From Hsuehochloa calcarea (taxonomy: Eukaryota; Streptophyta; Magnoliopsida; Poales; Poaceae), in the NCBI GenBank assembly GCA_036346395.1, contig CM070604.1, positions 6,681,904-6,745,903 on the forward strand: a stretch of DNA of 64,000 nucleotides, in the 5' to 3' direction. Shown here one piece after another: positions 21,301 to 32,470 of this stretch (its first letter is position 1; each line of letters begins with the position of its first letter). The notes beneath the pieces are model-generated. The model made no database searches and was not told where the DNA came from. It worked only from the letters and a program-made list of their open reading frames with translations. Both the position numbers and the translations under genes were made by a program.

Positions 21301-22361
21301 ATGTCTGAATCTGCATTTTTCTGTCTTTTCTCAGGCAGCAGAATTGGAAATTGAAGCATATCCCTTGTTGGATGAACTGACATCAAAGATCAGTACTCTA
21401 AATTTGGAACGTGTTCGGCGATTAAAAAGTAGACTAGTTGCTTTGACCAGAAGAGTTCAGAAGGTAAAATGCATTCTAATCAGTTCTGAGTTTTGACCAA
21501 TTGTATAATTGCCATTATGTATTGCAATAGGTCAGGGATGAAATAGAACAACTAATGGATGATGATGGAGATATGGCCGAGATGTACCTCGCTGAGAAAA
21601 AGATGAGGATGGAATCATCTTTCTTTGGTGACCAGTCTTTGTTGGGCTACAACCCCGCAGGCGCAGGGGCATCAGTTTCAGCTCCTGTATCTCCAGTCTC
21701 ATCACCCACAGAATCACGAAAATTGGAGAAGGCCTTCAGCTTGTGTAGAAGTAGGCATGATAGTGTGAAGAGCTCAGATAACACAACGACGGAGCATATT
21801 CAAGAGCTGGAAATGTTACTGGAAGCATATTTTGTTGTCATTGACAGCACTCTTAACAAGCTGACATCGGTAATGAGTCACATTTTTTCCGAATTCCAAT
21901 ATCTCTGGTTATTATTTTTCTATTACTGTGAGTTGAGGGTGGCTCATCTGGTTTCCCTTCTTTCAGCTGAAGGAGTATATTGATGACACTGAAGATTTTA
22001 TCAACATTCAGCTGGTACATCAACATATTTCTTGCTCTTCTCTTTCAAGTTATTAGCACATCGGACTTATGCATTTCACATACTGCGGGTCTGTAGTAAC
22101 TGATTTGGCATGAATTTCCTGTGCTCCCAGGACAATGTTCGGAATCAGCTGATCCAGTATGAGCTTCTGCTAACAACTGCAACATTTGTTGTCGCTATTT
22201 TTGGAGTGGTCGCGGGGATATTTGGGATGAACTTCGAGACTCCAATTTTCAACATACAGAATGCATTCCAGTGGGTCCTGATCATTACTGGATCGATTGG
22301 CGCTTTCATCTTCTGCTGCTTCCTTTGGTTTTTCAAGTATAAGAGACTGATGCCGCTGTAG
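18376..22361 (+). CDS. MRS2: MRS2/MGT (CorA-type) magnesium transporter, five exons
   Basis: The exons are 18376-18909, 21335-21463, 21531-21869, 21967-22014 and 22131-22361. All introns are GT-AG and in phase 0, giving 426 residues, normal for plant MRS2 proteins. The ATG at 18376 follows a GC-rich leader and is the first in frame after the last leader stop-free stretch. A cytosolic alpha/beta domain spans residues 1-350, with RSWIRV near 62, DPLFVYPSTILGRERAIVVNLEQIRCVI, and a long helical region in exons 2-4 (LEAYFVVIDSTLNKL). Exon 5 holds two membrane spans (about 364-381 and 398-418) flanking the diagnostic G-M-N pore signature at residues 382-384. CorA/MRS2 proteins form pentameric Mg2+ channels in plastid, mitochondrial, vacuolar or plasma membranes; which one applies here is not decidable. 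Closest is a rice/Arabidopsis MRS2-1/2-type member, by overall pattern only. Confidence 0.95.
18910..21334 (+). other. Intron 1 of MRS2 (2.4 kb)
   Basis: It is bounded by GTGATCC and TCTTTTCTCAG and is far longer than the other MRS2 introns (67-116 bases). The 20340-20530 part contains sequence resembling transposon debris (ggcgttgtttgg; tagccgagtgtccatgtgttgcaac), but no complete element is recognised. Confidence 0.85.
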
Positions 22362-23395
22362 AGTATAGCTCTTTCCCATAGAAACGACGAATCAACTGGT
22401 CATCTCTCAACCTTCTAGTACGTTGAGGTACTTGATCAGAAGCCTTGAATTTATGACGATGTAAATTACAATTCTTTTAGGGCTCTACGGCATACCTACC
22501 AAATAAATCGAAGGAAAAAAAAGGAGAAATTTTCATATGATGATGCCTGTGCTGTATAGGGGGTGGGGGTACTATAGGAAAGAAGATTAATCAGTTCTTC
22601 CAAGAAGGTACTGCTGTACTATTGTTCCTTTGTAATATGGTGCAATTCTTGTGCTAGGACAAGAGGAGTGATGGATTGAATACCAATCGATTTTGAGAAG
22701 AGCTAGTATATGTGTGCCATCTGGAAGTCCAGATATCATTACTTCATCTATGCGAACGTACATGATTCCATATTTGGAGTTTTTTTTTTGGCCTAAATGG
22801 CAGGCTGTTTTTGACAAACCTAGCTCGCGCTGTATTGCCAAAATTGGCAGTACGGACGTGTCTTCTCCCGCCACGTGTTCTCCACCGTTCGCCTGTAGCA
22901 TGGGTAGATTTTGTCTGTGTGCTGCGTGACTGGATGTGCAAAAAATTATGCGCCTCTAGTCCGGTTTCTTCTGCGCCTGCCACATGGTTAAACCGGACGC
23001 CCCTAGCCTGGACAAGGGTGTGTCCGTGCGGCGCTAGTCCGGGCGCCGCTCCACCTTTCGCTGGACGCTGGGACGGCTATCCGCATGCCACGTGGCCGCT
23101 CCACCGTTCGCTGGGTGTCCAGACACTGCTCATGCCAGCCTTCCCTCGTCCGGATGCCCTCCTCTACTGGCCCTTCCTCGCCCAAACGTGCCACGTAGGC
23201 ATGTCTACCATGGCCACCCGCCAAACCGTGCCCTACAACAAGGGCACGGGCGCATTTTATTCTTTCACCGAAAGCCTCCCGTGTCCCTTCGTTTGTTTCC
23301 TCGTCCCATCCATCACCTCGCTGCCTCCGTCTGCATGCGTGTGTAATCGCAACGCACAACATGCGTGCCTCGTGGTCGCGCGAAACGCCTTCGCG
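22362..23395 (+). other. MRS2 3' UTR and gene-free flank
   Basis: Behind the stop codon, an AATAAA-like signal (caaataaatcg, 22500-22510) may end the MRS2 transcript. From about 22780 a GC-rich stretch with repeated ccggacgcc / cgctgg motifs (22960-23110) and CT-rich sequence leads to the TATA box at 23399. I read it as the 5' flank of the MULE that follows. No ORF here is convincing. Confidence 0.45.
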
Positions 23396-23398
23396 CGG

Positions 23399-23406
23399 TT
23401 ATAAAA
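23399..23406 (+). promoter_or_regulatory. TATA box before the MULE gene
   Basis: TATAAAAA sits 1 kb upstream of the transposase reading frame, after GC-rich sequence and before a leader with a plausible splice donor (aag|GTAAAT near 23580). Confidence 0.4.
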
Positions 23407-23581
23407 ACCGGAGTCGTGCTTGCTCTCACCCTTATTCTGGAATTCATTCTCGTTCTCGCGCTCGTCGCTGAGAATGCAGAGAATTGAACTAAAAATTTAT
23501 TCGGATTACGCTATGAATTAAGTAGTGTTTAGAGCAGTGCTTAGGACTGTATAAATACAGTGAGGTCGACATCAAGGCAAG

Positions 23582-24415
23582 GTAAATTTTTTGTTCTATG
23601 CTTTAGTTATAATTATTCCAGTCGTAGTTTATTAGTGATAATTTATTAGTCATAGTTATTCAATGGTAATTTACCCGTAGTATATAGGTGGTTCTTAAAT
23701 TATTGGTAATGAAGCAGTCGTAATTAAATACTCATAGTTAATTACTTGTAAGTAATTTATTGATAAGTAATCAATTTATTACTAATTAATTAATTAATTA
23801 TATTTTATTAGTCGTATTTAATTGCTTACTTGTATGTAATATGTTGTAATTATTTCTGTCATGGGTTTGTAGTGGCAAATAAATTACTGGTAAGTAATTA
23901 TTATTAATTAGTTTAGTCCTATTTAATTAGTCATAAGTAATTTAGTGGTAATTAGTTAGATATAATTAATTTAGTGGTAATTAATTAGTTATAATTAATT
24001 TAGTGGTAATTAATAAATCACAATTATTTGGGTCGTAGTTTATTAGTGGTAATTGCATTAGTGCAAATTAAGTGGTCGAATTTTATGTGGCCATATTTAA
24101 TTTATTGGTAAGTAATGACCACTAATTAATTAGTGGGAATTACTTAGATATAATGAATTACTTGTAAGTAATTTATTCAAGAGTAAAAAATTTGTTGGTA
24201 ATTAAGTAATTGCTCATATTGAATTACTAATATTTAATTGCTTACTTGTATGTAATATGTCATAATTATTTATGTCATGGGTAATTAGTGGCAAATAAAT
24301 TACTTGTATTTAATTAGTATTAAATAGTATAGTCCTATTTAATTAGTGGCAATTGAAGAAATAATCTCATGTAAATAGTAGTGTATGGTTAATTAATTAG
24401 TGATAATTACATACC
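23582..24415 (+). repeat. AT-rich intron-like stretch of degenerate TTAGTGGTAATTA repeats
   Basis: About 830 bases are dominated by variants of attagtggtaattaattag and cttgtaagtaattt, giving a loose, non-uniform repeat. It begins at a splice-donor-like GTAAAT and ends just before MULE coding sequence, so it may be the leader intron of the MULE gene. Confidence 0.6.
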
Positions 24416-24420
24416 ATATT

Positions 24421-25784
24421 TGTTATATTGTGTACCACAAATCGGGTTGTTGTGGCTTTGGGTAATTTCGAACATACAAGATTTGATAGTGTTTTGTGGC
24501 GATGGTCTTGTACGGGCCGGATCCGATGGGTTGAACCTATCGAGATGCCAGTACAAGGTGGTCCGGGTGGAGAGGCTCAATGCGATGAATATTCACAAGT
24601 TTAGGAGCTACATCTCGAGGGAATTCGACATGGAGCCAACGACGAAGAAATTCGTCATCGAGGCGATCACCTGCACGAATAGGGGGGCAGGGCATATGGG
24701 AGCTAGTTAAGGTGAATGAGAGCGTAGCATGGGGCCAGTATATGCAGATTGCTTCCCAGCCCGAGGCGGCGATATATGGAAAGCCGATGGTGTACGTGAA
24801 TTTCGTACACAGGGCACCAGGAAACCTTGATGACGTTGGTGCCTCGGGAAGCGGACAACCATAGGTGGAGCTTGAAGATAGTAGCACAGAATGTGCTAGT
24901 TTGGAGGAAGTCTATGATTGAAGACTTGTGCATAATTTTATGCAAAATAAAGGGACGGGACTATGGTGGTCGGCCCACATTGAATACCACGAGTATCTAC
25001 CAGACCAACCTCTGAGATTGGAGTCCGCCGAGGATGCCGACCCAGGCTCGGATGGTAGCGAGGAGAACGCAACCTAGGATGGTGGCCCAACCAGTGGAAT
25101 TGTGTCGTCGGAGGTGCCTTACGTGGCATACATACTTATGATATCGTAGTGCGGTCGCTCGTACTTCCGCAAGGAGAAGGGTCCTAGTGTGGGTTTGATG
25201 CTGACACCCTCTTAGTTGGACAACACTTCCCTAGCAAGGTGGCTGTGCAACAAGCCATAACACGGTATGCCTTGTCCACCAGTCGTGTGCACTAGGTGCA
25301 CCGGTCTAACCCAGTGCATTACGCAGTGAAGTGCATAGTGGAAGACTGCCCTGGCAAGGTCAGCGCTCATCGAGCAAAGTTCAGCGGCTCGGTCTTCACG
25401 GTCAAGGCGGTGACTGACCGCACTTGCAATCTAAGCGAGCCACTGCGACAGCATCGGGATGTAACTTCCGCATATGTGGTAAGCCTTGTCAGCCACCTAG
25501 TTGTGAAGGACGTGTTCGTCTCCCTCAAGATGCTGATGTCAGAAGTCGCCAATCTAGTTGGTTATCCAGTTAGCTATAACAAGGTCCGACGAGCCAAGCA
25601 AAAGGTAATCAAGTCCATGTACGGGATATACGAAGAGGCGTACAACCTTGTACCGATAATGCTTCACAAGATTGCCAAAGCAAACCCTGGCACGTACATA
25701 AATAAGGTTGAAAGTGTAGATACTAATGGATGCCCCAACTACTTCATACTTGTGGATATCATGGGGATATGCTCCAGATCTTAG
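24421..25784 (+). pseudogene. MULE (Mutator-like) transposase gene, N-terminal part, truncated
   Basis: The N-terminal frame has VFCGDGLVRAGSDGLNLSRCQ, the opening module of many grass MULE proteins, followed by KFRSYISREFDMEP. After several stops (24708 onward) the MuDR DNA-binding domain is seen at 25240-25440: QHFPSKVAVQQAITRYAL, HYAVKCIVEDCPGKVSAHR and the histidine in RQHRDVTSAYV. The following region (VGYPVSYNKVRRAKQKVIK...YEEAYNLVP) is the standard lead-in to the DDE catalytic domain. That domain is absent: homology stops at about 25740 and Ty1/copia LTR sequence begins. The element is therefore cut, and its terminal inverted repeats were not found. Confidence 0.85.
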
Positions 25785-25786
25785 AA

Positions 25787-27450
25787 TGATGTGATAATTG
25801 GCAATGGCGTTTATGGTTTGTCGTTTCACGTGTTTTCGACAAAGTTCGGTGCTGTCAGGCCAGAATCGATCTGACCGGCCAGGGTGGCCGGTCTGATCGG
25901 CCTTGGTGGCAGTCGGACCGGCTAGTAACAGAAAGTGAGAATTGAGCTGGGCAAAAAATAGAGTGTAGGCAAGAGAGTGGATTCTTTTGCACTTGGTCCC
26001 ATAATTTTTGGAGTCTCCAGTCAAAAGTTCTATTGGTTTGAAAATTCCAGTAGGTTTCGATTTTTTAGAGAGGAAAAATGGCTAAGTCCCAGCTGGCGGT
26101 CTGACCGGCCCTGGGGGCGGTCTGACCGGTTTTCACTTTGATCGTCGGTCTTTGAGGCGGCGATATTCGGTTGTTAGGTCAAAGTCATGAGTTTCAGGGC
26201 ATATATGTTGCATGATGCATGTTTTGACTAAGATGGGTCAAGTTGTGAAGAACTTGTTCCCAATTTCGGTTTACTTGTCTATTGTTGTGCAGGTTGCTTG
26301 GTGGTCAACGACGGTCAACGGCGAGGATGATCGGGACTAGGCTTGGAGAGCTGAGGTCCAGAACGATCGACAATGCTAGGTGAGGTCAATGAACTCAAGC
26401 GTGACACAAGATGGACAAGGGTGATCTTTTAACTAATCTGAGGCGCAAGATGGCAAAAGGGTAGCTAGTTAGGTCAAAGGGAGATAAAGACGGCGTATTA
26501 AAATACTTACGTATGTGTCCCGTTTATTTTGGGCCTTAACGGGAGCCCAATAGGATCAAACTTCTAGAAGGTCTAAGCCTCCACTATAAATAGGGGAGGG
26601 AGGTGGCTGCACCTCTTCTTTGTCTCTTTTGTAATTCTTGTAAACCCTAATTTTCTTATGGAGAGCTTTTGTGGAGGCTATGGTTCTTGATGTTTGATGT
26701 GATTTTCGTGCTCTTGGATTGAGCATTGTCCTCCATTGATGGAGTGGCTGTAAGCCCTGATCATATCAATCAATCAAAGGAAAGTTTGATCAATGTTTTG
26801 TCTCATTGCGCTCTTTCTCTATATTTGATGATTTTAGGTCTTTCTTTGATCCGTGAGTTTTTGCTTGGTTTCTTCACGTGATCTAGCTTGCTGTGACGTG
26901 TGGGAATCCATCTAGGATCATCTTGATTATCAATCACCCACGAGCAAGAGCTTTGACCTAGTTTTCGTTTTGACCCGGTTTTGAACCCTTCTTTGATCAA
27001 ACGGAAAAGGATCTTGATTCCTCCAAGAATTATCATAATCTTCAATTGGAATAGGTCCCTGATATCATAGAGAAGGTGTGTTCCAAGTTTCATCAAGTTT
27101 GGATTAGTAGATCAAAAGTTTCATCTATTTGCATCTTCGTCATCGGGTTTTTCAATCTGTTTCGAGGCCGGTCGATCGCCTGCGTGGCCACCGGCCGATC
27201 GTGAAAATCAGTCCGACCGCCCAAGGCTAGCAGTCCGACCGGCAGCGCACTGATGTGCTTTAATCTTTGTTGTTTTTGTCATTTTGCTTAGGGGTTTATA
27301 TTGGATTCAATATTAGTCTTCCGCTGTACTGATATACTTGATCTTCATAGCTTCCATAGCTACTGGAGTGAAATTGTGTTGAATTCATTATTTATGAAAA
27401 AGTGAGTGTGCTCCTATTCACCCCCCTCTAGTCGCCTTTTCGGTCCAACA
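25787..27450 (+). repeat. Ty1/copia 5' LTR (start uncertain)
   Basis: The 3' end is firm: ...CGGTCCAACA at 27450, then a primer site. A TATA box (ctataaatagg) is at 26584-26594, followed by a leader with CACCTCTTC. The LTR contains several copies of a tctgaccgg / ggccggtctga motif (25870-25930, 26094-26130, 27170-27245). The last 60 bases are homologous to the reverse complement of 50752-50830. The 5' boundary is not fixed. TG at 25787 is a candidate, but the LTR may be truncated where it joins the MULE. Confidence 0.75.
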
Positions 27451-27452
27451 AG

Positions 27453-27464
27453 TGGTATCAGAGC
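27453..27464 (+). other. Primer binding site (initiator tRNA-Met), copia element
   Basis: TGGTATCAGAGC starts two bases after the LTR end and matches the complement of the initiator tRNA-Met 3' end. Confidence 0.9.
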
Positions 27465-27508
27465 AAGGTTAGTTCAATCTTGATCTTAATCGGTCACTGA
27501 ACTTGGAG

Positions 27509-28000
27509 ATGGATAGATACTTCACAAAGTCGCATATCTTCGATGGGCACGACTATGCCTATTGGAAGAATCGCATGCGAGTCTTCCTTGAGAGCGAAGG
27601 ACACACTATATGGGAGGTTGTTCGAGTCCCGCTCGTGGTGCCCGAAGTTGCTACGCCGGCTTCAGAAGCCCTTTTGGCTAACAACAATAAGGCTAAAAAT
27701 CTCTTGTATGGCGGGCTTGGGAGACAGGAGTATGATCGGATTTGTAATCTTGAGACTACGAATGAGATTTGGAACACTCTCAAAACTTACCATGAGGGTT
27801 CGTCCCAAGTCAAGAAAGTACGCCAAACTGTCTACAAGCGTGAATACAACAAATTCGAGATGCGTCCTGGAGAGAGCATCGATGATATTTTCAGTCGCTT
27901 TAATAAAGTGATAAATCAGATGAAAGCTATTGGTATTGAATATTCTCAATCTGAAAATGCCACCCATCTCTTGGCTGCAATCAACACCAAGGAGTATTAG
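27509..28000 (+). pseudogene. Ty1/copia gag, truncated
   Basis: The ATG at 27509 begins MDRYFTKSHIFDGHDYAYWK, the usual copia gag opening, where the element selects its W-K/R-M motif. It continues through IWEVV, LYGGLGRQEYDRI, IWNTLKTYHEGSSQVKKVR and FSRFNKVINQMK (UBN2-type gag). The frame is clean for about 160 codons, then ends at 27998-28000, where homology to gag stops and the 3' end of a reverse-oriented copia element begins. Its protease, integrase and reverse transcriptase are missing. The clean frame suggests the truncation is recent compared with its neighbours. Confidence 0.85.
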
Positions 28001-28099
28001 TCTTTAGTCTAAGTTCTATACACCCTTTGTAATAGCCAGTTCAAAGCAATAAAGAGCAGTCTCACTACTTTCTAGAAGATACGCGTCATTTTCCTCTTT

Positions 28100-29880
28100 T
28101 CATTTATATATTCATAAGATCGGCGATTTGATCGTCGACATATTCTTTGTGAGAGGACTCTTCACATAACCCGCCTACATTTGTGCAACACAAGCTGCAT
28201 TATCTTCATAGATAATAGTGGGGGTTTGCACGATATTCAATCTACATGACTGCTGGATGTGGTAAATCATCCGTCGAAGCCAAGCACATTCTCGTGAGGC
28301 CTCATACAGTGCTATGATTTCTGAGTAGTTCGTCGAAGTAGATACACAACTTTGCTTAGACGATTTTTATGGAATTGTAGTTCCACCACATAGGAATACA
28401 TAGCCTGTTTGCGACTTGGTTGTATGTGGGTCCGACAAGTACCTGGAATTTGCATAGCCATTCATAGACAGGTCTTGATTCTTTCTGTAGAACAGATAAA
28501 TATCTTTGCTTCCTTTGATGTATCAGAAGATGTCCTTCATTCTCTGCCAATGCCTTTTGGCATGTTCTGCACTATACCTTGCTAATAGATTCATGACAAA
28601 TGCAATGTCCGATCATGTACAGTTTGCTAAATATATGAGTGCTTATATTTCACTTAAGTATGGGAATTCCGGTCCCAGTACTTCCTCCCCTCTTCTTTAG
28701 GTCTGAACGGGTCCTTATCTTACTGCAAGGATCTCCCGACCATCGGCACTTTCGAAGGGTGTACCTTTTTAAAATCAAATATTTCTAACATCTTCTGAGT
28801 GTAGGTTGACTGATACACTAAAATTCCTTCAAGAGCATGCTCAAGCTGCAAGCCTAGGCAACATTTGATTTTACCCAAATCTTTCATTTTGAACTCCGAT
28901 TCCCGGTAAGAGCTTGCTTTCTTAATACCTTCCAGGGTTCCAATGATGTTCAGGTCATCTTCATACACTGATATTATACAAAATCCATCATAAGATCGTT
29001 GTATAAATACACATGGATTATTCTCATTATTCGTGTAGCCTTTCTTGCATAGAAAGTTGCTTCAAGCGATTATACTATATCCTACCTGATTACTTGAGTC
29101 CATACAGTGACTTTCTGAGTTTCACACTGTACAGATTTTTATTTGCTCTATCTTGGTTCGGGACATGGATACATTCAGGTACCTTCATATGAATATCCAA
29201 ATCTAAATTTCCATAAAAGGTATGCAGTTACCACATCCATAAATTTCATTTCTAAATTCAAGTTTAGCTGCCATTGGGATTAAATATCTAAAGGGTAGTT
29301 CCACCCATGACCAGAGAATAGGTTTCTTCATAATCATCTCCTGGATGTTGAGTGAAACCTTATGCAATGAGCCTTGTTTTATGTCTTACAACTTCATTAT
29401 TTTCATTTCTCTTTGGAACAAATACCCACTTATGCCCTACGGTGTGCACATGGGGAGGCGAATGGCTTACAGGACAAAACATCTTTCTTTTATTCATAGA
29501 TAATAATGTTGCTTCTATTGCCTTCTTCCAATCTTCCCAATCCAATCTTTCTGCACATTCATCGAGCGATGCAGACTCTAGATCAAGATCGATGATTGTG
29601 GTAATTTTCTTTGCAAAATCAATGTCGACATTGACTGTTGTTCTATTCATAGATTTTCTTGTGGTCGCATAATTTATAGTTATTTCTTCATATGGCGATT
29701 CTTCTAATGCTTCTACTTGCTCACCGCTACTTCCAATTGTGGGGGCAAGTCCCTTTAGTTTTTCAGCTCCGATGTGTGCGCACACATCCATACTGATGTC
29801 CCCCTTCATGGGGATGTTCAAATACGGTATGCCTTTTCTGAATATTTCATACTAGTGCCAGGTCTCAACTAGCTCCCTTT
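28100..29880 (-). pseudogene. Copia reverse transcriptase and RNase H remnant
   Basis: The minus-strand frame 29821-29352 has DWEDWKKAIEATLLSMNKRKMF and GHKWVFVPKRN, the start of copia reverse transcriptase. Frame 28968-28720 has the catalytic box as YEDDL (Val changed to Glu, both Asp kept), then EFKMKDLGKIKCCLGLQLEH and VYQSTYTQKMLE. RNase H-like fragments continue to about 28100. The palm between 29350 and 28970 is interrupted by stops and frame changes. Confidence 0.85.
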
Positions 29881-30129
29881 CTGGTTCTTAGGAACTTCAG
29901 TTATCGGCTGTGTCAAGTCCTCCTTATCCTTTTTCACCATGCGTCCTCGGTTACTTCAGATTCGAGGGGCCAAAATTCTCGTCCTTTCTGAGGCCTTAGG
30001 ACGGGATTATGGATACCTTCATCGATATTTCGACCCTCTCTGGTGCATTGCGTACAGGCATATGCGACTTGGTCACGCTCTTCAAATCACTAAAGTGGTC
30101 AAGCAGTTGATTCGCTAATGCTTGCAAAT

Positions 30130-30290
30130 CAATTATCTTCTGGACTTTAATTATCTTCTGGACTTCAATTATCTTCTAGACTTCAATATTTGTTTAACTA
30201 GTGCGCGGGTCATGTGCATGGACTTCAATTATCTTCTGGACTTCAATTGTCTTCTAGACTTCAAATATCTTCTGGACTTCTCTATTTTCT
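30130..30290 (-). repeat. 18-bp minisatellite in copia pol
   Basis: A unit close to aattatcttctggacttc is repeated about eight times with a 30-base interruption (30193-30222). On the coding (minus) strand each unit reads EVQKII in frame, so it expanded without shifting the frame. It lies between integrase and reverse transcriptase, where copia polyproteins have a variable linker. Confidence 0.8.
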
Positions 30291-30459
30291 GACATTTTTC
30301 ATCTAGTGGTTGATTTCCTCCACCTAATGACGGGAAATAATCCTCTTCTAATATGCTATCAACGAAGCGGACTACATGTAAATCTTCAGTCATGGGTCTA
30401 AATACCTGATTATGGATGCTATCTCATAACCAACGTATATTCCAGACTTTTGGAGAGGG

Positions 30460-31240
30460 CCCATTGTAGTTCACTGTGATGTTGGTACATGTACATAAAC
30501 CTTGTAACCAAATCTGCGAATATGATAAATTTTTGATGCTAACCCTTGCGCTAGTTGCATAGGTGAATGGATATTATATGCCGACGGTCTAAAATTGATG
30601 AGAATTGTTGCGAGCAGGATTGCGTGTCCCCAACATGTAGTTGGAAAATTACAATTCTTCAAAATTCTGCTAATCCATTCTGGGTGTGGACATGCGGTAT
30701 AGAATGCTCAACTTTAATTTTCATTTTCATGCAATAATCATCAAGTGCATTTGGAGTAAATTCTCTGGTGTTGTTCATTCTGATGGACTTCACAGGATGA
30801 TCAGGGAAATTATTCTTAATGTTAATTATCTACAAGATTAGCTTTGCAGAAGCGTAGTTTCTCATAGACAATAAACGTACGTACGATCATTTTGAGGAAG
30901 CATCGATGAATACCATAAAATATCTAAATGACCCTAATAGGGGTTGTATAGGACCGCAAATATCTCCTTGGATACGGTCCAGGAATGCAAGGACTTCATC
31001 TTGCGCTTTCAGAGCAGAAGGTCTAGTAATTAATTTTTCGGTGGCACATGCGGGACACACCAAATCTTCCTGATTTGGAAAAGTCTTTACATTGATATTA
31101 TATCACTGTGAATTGTTAATTATATTTCTCATCATCATAAGACTTAGGCGGCATAATCTATCATGCTAGAGATAGAAAAGTTCAGAGCTTCTAAATACAG
31201 TTTTCAAAGCAGTATAGGCTGCAGGTGCCATAATATTTGT
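30460..31240 (-). pseudogene. Copia integrase remnant
   Basis: On the minus strand, CPACATEK-like zinc-binding sequence is near 31070-31030, a VKSIRMNNTRE / NALDDYCMKMK-like core segment near 30800-30690, and the C-terminal part PTTCWGHAILLATILINFRPS...SPMQLAQG at 30645-30540. Short frames and stops interrupt it. It matches the standard copia order, downstream of the protease region. Confidence 0.7.
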
Positions 31241-31660
31241 GTAGTATAGCCCATTGTCATATGAAGGATGTCGTTCTAATACTATTTCTACTTTCGTCAC
31301 ACTTTGTAATGAGCAGGTATTCCCTACCATACTCTTCTTCAATTTCTACGTGAAAACCGTTAGCACGAATATCCTTGAGAGTTCTAGTCGATCCTGGGTA
31401 CCACGAGTCTTCTTCAATGGACAAAGTTATGATCATTGGGAGTATAATTATGGCCTTTCCTGAGCCGATTATACAAGTATCGCTGCCTGCGATTGTCGTA
31501 AAACTACCAGCATTCTTGTTGATCGACTGAAAAAATTTCATCTTTCTCAAGGTAGTATTCATTGTGCCGCTACCTGCAAAGCACACTTCCTCCATAGGGT
31601 GCCACACACATTCTAATATAAGGTACTTTATTGATATGCAGTAGGAAGCAAGCAACACAT
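31241..31660 (-). pseudogene. Copia protease tail and GAG-pre-integrase region
   Basis: A 133-codon minus-strand frame (31658-31257) contains ECVWHPMEEVCFAGSGTMNTTL, then DTCIIGSGKAIIILPM with the conserved L-Y/W-P-G-STRTL segment and DIRANGFHVE. These are the lead-in sequences between the protease and the integrase zinc finger in copia polyproteins. The protease active site itself (DSGA/ATSH-type) is not intact. Confidence 0.75.
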
Positions 31661-31839
31661 AAATAAAATCCTTCAGATATCATATCATAATTTGCCATTA
31701 TAGATACAGGAAAATAAGTCTGGCAGGACTCATCATGAGAATTTAATGATTTGCTCTCCTAGAGCTTACAACCATCATTCAAAGTTCCACCACAATCACA
31801 AACTGCAAAGGACTATAAAAATATCTAAGGGCAATGCGT

Positions 31840-32470
31840 GCACTAGATCGAATCAACGAAGTATGTAGAAACCTCTGCCTGAATCTGCTCCATGGCGATC
31901 TTCTCCTCTTGGGCAACTACAGCTGCAGCCGCTGCAATGTCCAAAGGAGGGGTGATGGAGGCTACTATTGGGCTATCCACATCCATGAGTGCAACTAATA
32001 GGAGTGGATCATCTGTGCCTGCAATGGCAAGGTGTGCATCGTGCTGTTCTTTGCCCTTCTTCTTAGACTAGAAAGCTTCAATAACGTGGTGCGACCCACG
32101 ACCTTACCCTTCTTGTCCTTCTCCTTCGTGAAAGGTTTTCTCACCTTGTAGCTACTAGCATTAGCTTCATGGCCAACATTGCTACTAGGCGGCTGTAAGA
32201 TATAGTTCTTCCTTAGAACATCATCTTGAGTTTCCGCAACTTGCATTATGTCAATTAATTCGGCATAATTCTTGTAGCGATCTTGACAATAGTTGCGTGC
32301 AGATTACACCGCATTCAGGTGAAAGGCAGAGATAGTCTTCCCAATCTTCTGTTCATCCGTGGTTACCTTACCACAAAGTTGAATACTGGTATAAATTTTG
32401 TACAAATTCTGACCATGCTGGACCAACTCTATCGAACTTCCGGTTCGTGATGTCAGTCATCTACAAATTC
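31840..32470 (-). pseudogene. Copia gag remnant
   Basis: The minus-strand sequence has KVTTDEQKIGKTISAFHLNAV, then RNYCQDRYKNYAELIDIMQVAETQDDVLRKN, typical of the second half of copia gag, followed by a basic Lys-rich region (KPFTKEKDKKGKVVG) near 32130. A stop sits at about 32304 and no intact zinc knuckle is seen. Confidence 0.75.

Noticed and set aside
23040..23400. Possible terminal inverted repeat of the MULE
   Set aside because: No matching inverted copy was seen downstream, since the element is cut at about 25740.
22811..23404. A 197-codon plus-strand ORF with cysteine- and proline-rich sequence
   Set aside because: It sits in the 5' flank of the MULE, has no family motif, and overlaps a minus-strand frame of similar length.
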